DNA of 64,000 bases from Euonymus europaeus (Eukaryota; Streptophyta; Magnoliopsida; Celastrales; Celastraceae). Shown here piece by piece: positions 21,617-32,700 of this stretch. How positions within the stretch are numbered: position 1 is the first letter of the stretch; the number at the start of each line of letters is the position of its first letter. The notes beneath the pieces were generated by a model that did no database searches, was not told the origin of the DNA, and worked only from the letters and a program-made list of their open reading frames with translations. The translations under genes and the position numbers were made by a program. The stretch spans positions 22,115,001-22,179,000 of the forward strand of contig OY756961.1 in the NCBI GenBank assembly GCA_963580455.1, read 5' to 3'.

Positions 21617-23552
21617 GCCAACTTAAAAGTTGCCTGATGCTTGGGGATGCTTGGGGACCTAGGCTACCAACAACTACATCATATTATTCTATGTCGCGTG
21701 TTCCAGCAAACACAATAGTCATAAGTTAATGGTGAGAGGATAATATATTATGCGAATATGTGTTTTTGTTATGTGAATGTATTGAAAAACGTGTTTTACT
21801 ATATGGTTAAGCGGCTTGATTTTTTAGATAATAGAGGTGGGATCCGATATATTGATTTTAGTGAAAAATGATGCAAGAATGAAATATTAGTGACTTGACT
21901 TTTGAAAAATAAAAAAAAATTATATTGAAAAATGTGTTTTTGTTATGTGACTGTATCGATAGATGTGTTTTACTAGAGAATGGGAGCTGCAATCCTTGCG
22001 GACTGAAATGTGTGTTTTAATTAAATGACAATCATTCATGTTATTCATTTATGTCAACTTATCTTTCATATTATCACATTTAGATAATTATGATTTAAAA
22101 AGTATACCACATTCTAGCCAACAATAATTGCAGGGAACACTCATCACGTTTTACTGATGTGCGTATCTATGTGAAATCACTTCTTTTGTAATAGAGATAA
22201 CATCCAATTAAAAAATTAATGGTGATAGTTGTATGTCTCCATTACGGTTGCTCTTGCCTCAACTAAGGTTTGCTCCTGTATGCTCGGCCAATCTTTGACC
22301 TCCTTGTAGTCACCGCAATATGAAGGAAAAAAGCTATGTTTGACCCCATGTTGACCTACTTTGTCTTGCTTATCGGCTCGGAGTTGAACTCCCAAAAAAC
22401 GAATGTACTCTAATGATGCATATCTTTCAAAGTAAGCAAACTAACAGAAGGAAAGATAACAACTGGTCTAGGAGTCGAAAGGACTCAACTGACTTGGTTG
22501 TAGAGGGCAACTAAAAACTTTGTAGATCTTGCTTACCGGTCAATCATACTCTTCCAACTTAAAAGTTTCATGATGCTTGGGGACCTAGGCTACCGATAAC
22601 TGCATCATATTATTCTATGTCGTTTGCGTAGTCATAAGTTAATGGTGAGAGGATAATATATACGAATATGTGTTTTTGTTAATGTGAATGTATTGAAAAA
22701 AATGTATTTTACTATATGGTTAAGTGACTTGATTTTTTAGATAATATAGGTGGAATCCGATATTGATTTTAGTGGAAAATGATGCAAAAATGAAATGTTA
22801 GTAACTTGACTTTTGAAAAATAAAAAAATTGTATTAAAAATGTGTTTTGCTATGTGACTGTATTGATAGATGTGTTTTGCTAGAGATGGGAGCTGCAATC
22901 ATTACAAGCTGAAATGTGTACTTTAATTAAATGACAATCATTCATGTTCTTCATTTATATCAACTTGTCTTTCATTTTATCACATTTGGATGATTATGAT
23001 TTATAAAGTATACCACATTCCAGCCAGCAATAATTGCAGGGAACAACCATCACGTTTTACCGTGCATAACTATGTGAAACCACTTCTTGATTTAAAAAGT
23101 ATACCACATTTCATCCAGCAATAATTGCAAGGAACACCCATCATGTTTTACTTATATGCATAACTATGTGAAACCACTTCTTGTGTGATAGAGATAAGAT
23201 CCAATTTAAAAATTAATGGTAACATTTGTATGTCTCCATTACAGTTGCTCTTGCCTCAACTAAGTTTTGGTCTTATATGCTCGGCCAGTCTTTGACTTCT
23301 TTGTAGTCACCACAATATGAAGGAAAAGAGCTATGTTTGACCCCACTTTGACCTGCTTTGTCTTGCTTACCGGCTCGGAGTTGAACTCCCAAAAAACAGA
23401 CGTACTCTAACGACGCATATCTTTAAAAGTAAGCAAACCAACAGAAGGAAAGATCACAGCTGGTTTACGAGCCGAAAGGGCTCAACTGACTTGGTTGTAG
23501 AGGACGACTAAAAACTTTGTAGATCTTGCTTACTGGTCAGTCATACTCTTCT
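21617..23552. repeat. Tandem duplication of a ~0.94-1.0 kb non-coding unit
   Basis: Unit A runs 21617-22551 and unit B 22552-23552. Both begin ccaacttaaaagtt, continue with gatgcttggggacctaggcta, and end with tagatcttgcttac.ggtca. They share long stretches with scattered substitutions, so the duplication is not recent. Unit B contains a second-level duplication of ~100 bp (the segment with tataccacattcca...gcaataattgca, near 23009 and 23099). No protein-coding frame is conserved between the units. Confidence 0.88.
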
Positions 23553-23902
23553 TAAGCACATGCAATGGTGTGTGCTTAATGGGAACATTGCATGTTGTTG
23601 GAATGTGTGTTTTTGCTGATGTGATTGTATTGAGAAATATTTTTTGGTGGGACCAATCTTGATTTTTGTGTAGTTTTGTTATGGAAATGATGTAGGAAAG
23701 GAAAATAGTTTGTTTGAATAATGGAGAAACCAATAATTGTATTGGGAGATGTGTTTTATTGATGTGGTTGTATTAAAATATGAGTTTTGCTGATATAATT
23801 ATACTGAGAGATGTGTGTAGTTTGAATTTTTGTGTGATAAAAGTGAGGTCCATAAATAATTTTAATGGGGACAATAAGATATTAACCATTGCAAGCGCTA
23901 AT
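23552..23902. mobile_element. Possible MITE, member of a dispersed repeat family
   Basis: The ends form an imperfect 18-bp inverted repeat (ttaagcacatgcaatggt against the complement of accattgcaagcgctaat). The interior has the phrase gtgtttttgctgatgtgattgtattgag and variants, which also occur in the preceding tandem units, in reverse at 39836-40195, and at the right edge of the window. No coding capacity. Classification beyond non-autonomous repeat is not possible here. Confidence 0.5.
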
Positions 23903-24119
23903 CATCTACTTCCATGGACCAAGCTCCCCAAATAGTTTTCCATTTTCGGGGCTCTATTTCACCCTAAAATCTCTCATGCTGTTTCATCTACATGTTCCCT
24001 ACCTTGTATTGATTCCAACTGCTATACTTCTTTTTGTTAGATTTTCCATTGACTCGGAGCGATTGACAGCTAGCTTGAATTCTTCCTCCCAACACTTCAT
24101 ATCCTCTTCTGGATCTTGA

Positions 24120-24480
24120 TCCTCTTCTTCACTCCCCACTTCATCATCTTCCAACTCACCTCCACCTCCACCTTTTTTCTTTCATTTTCAAAACCATTTC
24201 CCCATCATCATCTTCAACCCACTATGTGATCTCATTTTCATTCAAATTCCTTCAGAGTTCATCCTCATCTTCATCCGATGCATGTGCATCATGATCCAAT
24301 TCCATATCCTTCAACTTGAACATCCTCTCTTTGGTCCAGGGATGCAACAACTGCACGGGTGATCGGTCATCAAGAACTCCAAATACACCACATCATCCAT
24401 CAATGCCTTCTGGCTCACTTCATCATCTTACATAACCCACCAAAATGATTGCACATTTCCACACTCCCATCCTCATTAAT
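24120..24480 (-). pseudogene. Relic of an unidentified acidic-protein gene
   Basis: On the minus strand a ~45-codon frame reads CGVFGVLDDRSPVQLLHPW, TKERMFKLKDMELDHDAH and ASDEDEDEL, then stops. In neighbouring frames Glu/Asp-rich and Gly-rich stretches continue to ~24120. The composition and phrasing look like protein-coding sequence, perhaps part of a plant nuclear or cytoskeletal protein, but I do not recognise the family. There is no start codon or complete frame, so it is called a relic. Confidence 0.3.
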
Positions 24481-24904
24481 CAACTCAAAACGGAAAATCT
24501 ACAAAATAGTTACTCACTTCGTTTGATAGACTGTAATTTTATTTTGGTTTGTTGCAAATTATACAAAAATGACTAGTTTATTAATTTATCATCATTTATT
24601 GTGCATCTTTATCAACAAATGACATTAAATTCTAATAATAAAGTGTGAGTAGAATAATCTTAATAAATGATATTAATTGAATTTCCTTAATAAATATGAA
24701 CAAGTAAATGAATATACTTGAAAGGGGGAAGTAAGTATTATTTTAATATAATTAATATTTTCGAAATAAGTAGACAAAACGAGCAGTAAATAAGAAGGCG
24801 CCACAACGTCGTTTTTCCCGTTCTAAACGGTGCGTTGAACTGAGAACCATAAAACGCTCGTCCCAATTTCCTCCGTTGAAGTTCCTTGTTTCTTTTCAAT
24901 TAGC

Positions 24905-27900
24905 ATGTCGAAGCAGGTCCACACGACTGAGCTTGGATGCATCGCGTGCGAGGAGCTGAGCGATCTTGGTGCTGGCAGGGAGGGTTGGCTCGTCGACAAC
25001 CCTAACGTCCTATATGCTCTCGACACCCACTCCCTCGCACTGGCTAACAAATCTCTGATTCTTGTCACTGGCTGGGACGACGGGGCCCGGCTCAAGATCC
25101 GGCCCGAATTGTCCCAGATTGAGGCTGAACAGTTGACGGCTATCGAATGGTTGGTGTTTGATGAGATTAGAGTGATTGTGGTTGGGACTTCTTGTGGGTA
25201 TTTCTTGCTTTACTCTCTTACCGGCGATTTAATACATAGACAGGTATTTCGGATTTCGTATTCTCGTTTTGGTTCTCTTCTGAATTGTGTTATTTTTACC
25301 CGTTCAAAATTAGAATTCGTGTATCGAGTAGCATATGCATTTATGTTTTTTTTTTGCTTCTCTTTGATAGCTTTGAGGAGTTGAATCGATTATTTTGTAG
25401 TGCGAAATATGCAGGACATTAATAAGAAATATGAGGATTTATATCTTGTATGTGCTGAAAATTCTAAGTAAATATCAGAATTTAAAATTCTATTTATGCA
25501 TGTGTTATGGTTTGCTACATACTTTTATCATTCTCTTATTGGTCCTAAATTTCCAAATATATTACAGCGAAGTTTTGGTAACAAACGGGCTACTTTTTTG
25601 TTACACTCTACGAGGCTAAGAAATCTAGAAAACAAAAGTAAAATTCATATGTGGAAGTTGAAAAGAAATTATTGGTTTTTTTCCCTCGAAAGTAGAGAGT
25701 ATTTTTTTTTGGTTATAGCCGATTGTTTTCTTGATGATCTTTGATGTTTCAATCAAATGCGAAAGAGAAGTAGAATTAGAGATGAAATTTGAAGTGACAT
25801 TTTTATATCATTCGTGCTTACGTGGTTGCTGTGAAAATGGAGTATTTAGTGCTTTGTTTTACTGGTTAGAAACTGAGTGAGTATGAATGTTGAAAATATT
25901 GCTGTGGAGTGTGAATATTGAAAAATTTCATGTTAATATGAAAAGTATAAATCCAAAGCCCATATGAATGCTTTATGTTTTACTTGCTCTTGCTGCAATG
26001 AATAATGTAAATGTGGAGAAACAGACATGTGTAGAATATGATTTTTAATTCGGTATCTTACATGTTCAGATAGTGTAAGCAGAAGTTTTATTTCTTTTAT
26101 AAAGTTTTTGAGGATGCTTCAAAACCATATGATATTTTTATGGAAAATACATCATTCCTTATGACAAGATACAATTTTTTTATATTATTATTATCAACAG
26201 AGCTTCACATGCTATATATATCTGAATGATTGCTGATTTCTTTATCTGAAATTTACTGTCAAACAGTGGTTCTATGGTATGGTAATTGTATGGGTGGAGG
26301 TCTATTCTAAATTGAGAAGTTCAGATCTGAGTTATCACTTATGGAAATTGGAAATTATTGAATAAGATTTATGGTTGCAGCTGATACATCCTGGACGGAT
26401 TCTAAAGATAAGGGTGTGTGGAACTAACCGGGATTTGACTCAAGAATCCTCCTCGGAAGAAGTTTGCATTGTTTTTTCTGGTGTAATTGCTCGTTTGGAT
26501 GGTTCTGACATTCAGGTATATCGTCTACGGCGTTTAAGGCTGCTATACTATAAAAGTATCATCTTTTGCAACAGACTTTTACAACATACATGATTTTCTG
26601 ACTCTGGATAGCTAGGCAGTTAACGTTTGCCCTTCCTTGAATGTAGAGTATATTGCAGCAATGGTTTCAAAAAACACATTCTCATTTTTGGGACCGCAAA
26701 ACGAGAAGTAGGGAATCAGAGGATCAAGAAAATTTTCTCGATAGATTACCTTATCAATTATGGGATGTCAGCAAATATGGTCCATGTGTTGATGCTGCTA
26801 TAACTGGCATAATGCGTCCTCCTCTGATGGAAACTCAGGTAGAATTAGTTTTTTTTCAAACCTTTATTAAGAGTTTAGTAAACTGGTGGATTATCATTTT
26901 TTATGGTTGCTGTCCATGGTCATTTTTTTTTTGACACTGTTGTTCATTTCTTTACAAAGAAGTTTGTTTGTGTTGCTAGAATAACTTTGTTAATCCGCTA
27001 TGTATTTCATGGTTTGCTAGAATAACTTTGTTCATCTACACCAATTATTTCCCGAGTGACATTGTGTTGCTAGAATAACTCTGTTAATCTGCCTATGTAT
27101 TTCATGGTTTGTTCAATGAATGATGGAAACTCTCTGAAGTTATTCTGGTATTTGAATTCAGCTGCTTTTGTTGTTGGGCAGTCAAGTCAGCGTTATTACT
27201 GTGCAGTCACAATTGGAGTGGATGCTGTTATCTCAGCATACAGGTGAGAGACATTGCAATATGATTGTTTGCTTATCTTATCATGCCATATAAGTTTTTC
27301 TCTTGTTCTTGCTCAACATTTTGCTGTCTTTATTCCTTTTTGTTAGTTTATTGATTTAGTGCTCATTTTATTGTAAGACTTTCGGAGGACAGAAGCAGGT
27401 CCCTAGTGGGAGCCATTCTATCAAAGGTTGTGCCTGCTGCTTTTTCAACGATAGCGTCATTTTCTAAAATGATTTGGAGGAGTGAACAACCGCCAAGAAA
27501 AAAACCAGAAGCAAAGTTGCAGCCATTTGCTAAAGGTGAAGTTGACTGATTCTTATCTTTTTTGAGTGTCATTTTGGGTACATGATACCTTCTTTGTGTA
27601 TCATTAGGTTGAACGTTGTTCTACAATATAACCCTTATCAGTTTCAAAACAATATAAGCCTTAGCAAAGCCATTCCACAAATGCAATTTCTTTGTACGAC
27701 AGCTGTTGTGATCTTGATGAAAATTTATGCTTATGTATAAAAATTTGTACTTTTTACAATTATTTTAAAAAACCTTTGCATTAAAGATGTAGGGTTGAAA
27801 AAGACAACCCAGTGCACAAGGCTTCTGCATGTACATAGCTTTGTTTCTCATTGTATAGAAGCTATTTTTCATGTCTTCAATCTGAAATGATTGGAGTGTT

Positions 27901-30802
27901 TATATGCATAAAAATGATATATTTGTGATACATTTTATTCGTTTGTCTCTGCACGTATATAGACAAAGCACATGCACACCATGTTACATGTGCAGTTTTA
28001 GAGGAACATGGTTTTCTAGAAGCTGATAAAAATGAAAAGTAATTTTTTTTTTTGGAATAATGTTCTTGTTTTCCAAATCTGAATTTGAGAAAATGGAAAT
28101 CCTTGCTGTGTTTTGCAAAATTTATCATCATTCACATTCTGTGCTGAAATAATTAACAAATCTGACCAGAAAACACCAATTTTTTTTTATGTGAAGAAAC
28201 CCTTCAACAGAAAAGGAGAAATGGGGAATCACTATCCTGACGAAGCATTTAAGCTGTTGCAAGACTCAACCATCTTAGCCCGTGTATCCACTACTCTGAA
28301 CTGAATGTCTTTTTCATATCATCGAATCACATTTCACTCATACCCTCTTTGATGAATCCTGAAGCCTAAACTTTTTCATCAAAATCTTTGGGCAAATAAA
28401 CAAAGATAGTTTATGTTTGACGTTCAAGACTTGAACATATTTTTCTCTCACTGGAGTCATTTGGTCTTCTAGTAAGTTATCCTAATCATCCAGAAAAAAA
28501 AGGAATGGGATTTAGTTTATATAACGCATGTCCATTTGAGCAGCCTTTGATCATCCAATGAATTAAATTTTAACCAGTTTTACATGTGTGGCAAAATTCA
28601 AAGAATTTTAGCAGGATGTGTTTAAAAGGGATTTTCTATCATTAGTCTGGAAGTTGTTGTGGCTGTATACCTTTGTTTGAACACCTATAAAAAAACTACC
28701 AGGAATTCCGTTTCAAATGCTTGGTGCATCCCATTGAACTTGAATCTGGTTCAGCTTCTTTTGTGCTCTTATAGTTTTATTTGTTCTGTCCCCTTTCTAT
28801 CCAGACTAATGGGGTCTTCATTTTTAATTTCTTGTTATTTCACATAGTTAGTTGATTATATTTGAAAGCTAAAAAAAGTTTTTCATGATTGATATAAACA
28901 CTCTCAAAGTGATAAGCTGATAAATGGAACTTGGAAGAGACACCTTGTTACTTTTATGGTCTTGACTCTTGAGAAAATGTTTTAATGCAATTGACAGATG
29001 TTTTAATTGTGATATAATGCATCAATAAACTTTCAATAAAGACTTATATTTTATACTGCTGTCAAGTGCCTTTTGGCTGACATGGTGGCTGTATGATTCA
29101 TGGCAGCTTCCCCTTTGACATGTTTGAAAGATATTCCAAGAAAGGGCGAAAAGCTGACCTTATCCCCCAGTGGTACATTGGCTGCAATAACTGATTCGTT
29201 AGGTCGGATATTGCTCTTGGACACGCAGGCACTTGTCGTTGTGCGGCTATGGAAGGTTCCATTTCTCTTTATTCATGGGTTCTAAATTCGATTTTGGTCA
29301 TTCTTTGTGAATGAGGTTTCCTTGTGGCATTGTTCTTTCTTAATAGTTATTACATCCTTTTTTTCAGGGATATCGTGATGCGCGCTGTCTATTCATGGAG
29401 ATGCTAGTTGGCCGAGGCTCTGCTGCTTCAACTTCCAATTATTATGAACCAGCGAAGAGCAGTTATTGCCTATGCTTAGCTATTCATGCACCTAGAAAAG
29501 GAATTATAGAGGTATATACACCTTTTATTCCTAAGTGCAGATTGGCGGTTTCACGTTTTCATTTTTTTTTTTTTTTTTTTGCCTCTGAAGTAGGCACAAA
29601 AATAAATAAAAAATGTGCTGTATTTCTATGACATGCTGCTGTCCTCTAACAGCTATGCCTAAATGTGAGCAGTTATAGGCTCGTCATTGCAGGGATATGG
29701 TTATTCTCTTGCAACTTAAGTGCTACAGGTTCAAACTATGAAAAAGGCTGTCCATATGCTGGATGAGACTACTACATCAGCAGTCAATCATCCTTGCTGG
29801 TGCAAAAAATAACATCACAGTATAATGAACTCATTGGGCCTTAACTTAATGAACTGGTACGTCTGAAACCGTAGCATAGGGAATGACTTGATTAGTGTTT
29901 GATAAAAGCCAGGTAAACAGCTCTCATGCATTAGACTCCTACGGTGGATGGGGTCGGGGACAAGTGTGATGTATGGACACCTCTAAATCTGGATAGGCTG
30001 TATACAGAAATTGACTATACTCAGTGTTCCACCAAAAAAAATAAAGTTGTGACCCGATGGAATTCCAATTGAGGTGTTGAAATTCGTAGCTGATGTAGGT
30101 ATCAAATGGCTCACCAAGGTATTTACCTGAGAATTTGACTGAAAGTTTTAGAGAATAATGTTTTGAAATCCTGAAGATCCTAAGAACGCCACAAGGATAA
30201 CTTAGCGATAGACGATACCTAAACTAATCTCATGTTAAATAGGTTAAATAGGTTCAAATGCACTTTGTTTTTAGCATCCCATTTTAATTTCTCTAAGTTT
30301 GCCTATTTTTGGTGATCGAAGGTGAATGAAAGACATTGCAATGAACGGGAGTATATTGGCACATTCATTTTCAGGGACATTTACTGCTTCCTACATAATT
30401 GCTCGAGTTATTTATTACTCAATTGATCTCTGGTTTTTTTGCTTTTGAGTTCTCTTCTATAGGGAAAACTTCCATAATTTTTGTGTTTTCAACAAGTATA
30501 ATGATATGATCTCAAGAAATGAGTGCTTGAACATGCTTAATACACTCTATTATTTTGAGCTTAATACGCTTCTAATAGTATGGAGCTGAACGTGTGCACA
30601 ATCTTTTTGGAACTTCTTGCAGGTCTGGCAGATGAGAACTGGACCTCGTCTTTTAACGATTCCGTGTGCCAAAGGTAGCAAAATATTGCAACCCGCATAT
30701 AGTTCTGGATCATCAGTGGCCTCTCCATATGTACCTTCGGAGGTTTTCTTGTTGAATGGAGATTCTGGTCAACTATCTGTGCTTAACCGATCTCTGAATT
30801 GA
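24905..30802 (+). CDS. RAB3GAP2-type N-terminal domain protein (Rab3GAP regulatory subunit-like), 8 exons
   Basis: In animals the Rab3GAP non-catalytic subunit, with its partner, regulates Rab GTPases (GAP for Rab3, exchange activity for Rab18). Plant homologues keep only the N-terminal beta-propeller-like domain. Exons: 24905-25243, 26381-26515, 26647-26838, 27182-27243, 27378-27535, 29107-29255, 29368-29511, 30623-30802. All introns are GT/AG and the joined frame gives 452 aa. Recognisable segments are GWLVDNPNVLYALDTHSLAL, VTGWDDGARLKIRP, DRLPYQLWDVSKYGPCVDAA, YCAVTIGVDAVISAYR, PRKGEKLTLSPSGTLAAITD, LGRILLLDTQALVVVRLWKG and VWQMRTGPRLLTIPC. Short exon 5 is Lys/Arg-rich. The large intron 7 (1.1 kb) has no clear insertion. 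No signal peptide or membrane segment, so probably cytosolic. The plant role is inferred from the animal family. Confidence 0.88.
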
Positions 30803-32225
30803 GATTTGTCTGAAAAAACATTTTTTTTATGTAAGCATTTACATTCTCTGTTCCAGAACTCCTTGAGAAATTAATATATAGTTTCTTATGGATTATAGGC
30901 TTTCAGTAACTGGAGTTACTCTTCTTTGTAAATTGAAGGTCTATAAGAGCGCCCACATCCAGCAGCATCCACATCAGTTACTGGATGTGGGTGCTGGGCT
31001 GTATAATAAAAAAGTCGTTGTCTTTTTGTGAGAAATCAGCCCACATCAGTTACGGTAGTCAATCCTGAGTTTCCTTCTTTTGCTACAGTGGGCTTGCTTG
31101 TTTTGCTACAGTGGACTTGGGTAATTCGCGCACTACTGTTCATGAGCGATCCAATATCTTCATTCAAACATTCAACCTCTTTTCCGTCTCTCTCCTAGAT
31201 GCACATAGACCGCCTCATCGTTCCTCTATTGCCAGGCAAAATCGGTGACGTTTCTCCGGCATTTTCACCCTCTGCGATCATCTAGGCCAGGTATTTTCTT
31301 CCTCGATATTTTTTTCTCTTCAATTTGGGTTTCCTATTAGGGTTCACTTGCTGTGAAACCAACTTTGATGCCAAATTTCAGCCCCTTTCCCAACAAAACC
31401 CTAGATCATGTGGCTTCTTTCCAGCTTGTATCTGCAATTTCATAATCATAGCTTGGTGATATTCTGAGCCACTTCCCAGCTTCTTTATCATATCTAATCG
31501 GACTAAAACTTAAACTTTTTACTGAGCTTAAGGTCACCACTGTTCGGTTTGGTTGCAGATAACAAAATTTTATTAAACAAATTAGTTTTCGATCTTAATC
31601 AGCATTGGTTGACAATTGTCTTTGCTCTCTCGATTGGAAAAGGTGATAAGTGCTATACTGTGTTGGTCTTTGTGTAATCAAGTTAATGTAGTCATTGACT
31701 CCCCCTTTCTCCCCAAAGCTCTTAATTGTTATTCGTTTCCTTTTCATGATGACTTCTCTGGTTTCATTTTTGAGAAAATGCATTGGTGCAATAACTTTAG
31801 TAAATGCATTTTGTATTGGTATTGTCTCTGTTCGAATCAATATTGCAGCCAGCCTATTTATTTAGATTTTGAACATATAAAGAATGCTTTCATTATATAT
31901 TGTCTCCGTTTTTGATAATCGAACAGGGTATTGTCTCAATTTTTTTAGGGTCTTGTAACATATTTGAACTTGTATATTGTGGTATTAAATGAGTTGAAAA
32001 ATGAATATTTAAATGATTTAGAGTAACTCATTTGTGATGTTGCTGTTTCAAAAAGTGTAAATTAGTGGAAAAGTGTACTTTTGCTGAAATTAAGAGTATC
32101 TGCTGTAAATGGTATAATGCATTCATTCCTAGCTAAGCTGACACAAGAAATTACTTTCTTGCGCATTGTTCCGGTTTCAAATCTTGCCGCACATCTGCAT
32201 GTTGTATGTGAGTGTGAGCTTTGTG
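30803..32225. other. Intergenic between RAB3GAP2-like and PNGase A-like genes
   Basis: Begins with the presumed 3' end of the RAB3GAP2-like gene. It contains a short hairpin (30952-30991) and a pyrimidine-rich stretch at ~31180-31420 that looks like a gene leader followed by an intron donor (ccaggtattttc) but leads to no recognisable exon. The rest is AT-rich. Confidence 0.4.
30952..30991. repeat. Perfect 11-bp hairpin
   Basis: cccacatccag (30952-30962) and its exact reverse complement ctggatgtggg (30981-30991) enclose 18 bp. Further copies of 'cccacatc' follow at ~31030. It may be the end of a small transposable element whose other end I could not define. Confidence 0.6.
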
Positions 32226-32481
32226 TAGAGGTGTAAAACCGGCCCGCTTGCCGCACATTTGCGTGTTGCGTGGTGAGTCTGAGTTTTTAGGTGTAAACCG
32301 AACCCAAGGTTCGCTAGCCTGGAAAGGCTTGATCTGTTGACCGAAAACGGTCTGTGCTAGGTTCAGCCTGATATAAGGCAACAGACTGAGTCGGGATTTC
32401 CGGCCCGTACTAGCACAGCCCTTGGGCGCTAAGCTCGTGAACATGGACGTCCTGGTCGAGCCGGTCCATTTTACACCTCTA
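32226..32481. mobile_element. Small MITE-like element with TAGAGGTGTAAAA termini
   Basis: The left end reads tagaggtgtaaaaccggc, and the right end is the complement of tagaggtgtaaaatggaccggc. The interior is GC-rich compared with the flanks, has no open frame of note, and repeats words such as 'cggtc' and 'ggccc'. The left arm lies in a diverged ~64-bp tandem duplication (cttgccgcacatctgcatgttg near 32184 and cttgccgcacatttgcgtgttg near 32248). This blurs the boundary. I see no matching 8-bp flanks. Confidence 0.55.
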
Positions 32482-32700
32482 TCTATAATCTATGTGCCAT
32501 AAAAGAAATTTCTTAGAAGGCAAAAGAAAATCTTAGCACATTAGAAGTCATTGGTGTTCATATTATTAGTCACTAGACCAAAACTTGATCCTTTATTTGT
32601 GCTTTCCACTTCTGGGATTCTCCACAGCAATATGCCAATATCTCAAGCAATGAATACCTGTAATGAGCAATAAAGAATCAACAGGTTTATCATCTGCCAT

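Noticed and set aside
24823..25095. 90-codon minus-strand frame opposite RAB3GAP2 exon 1
   Set aside because: Shadow of the GC-rich first exon; no start context or family match.
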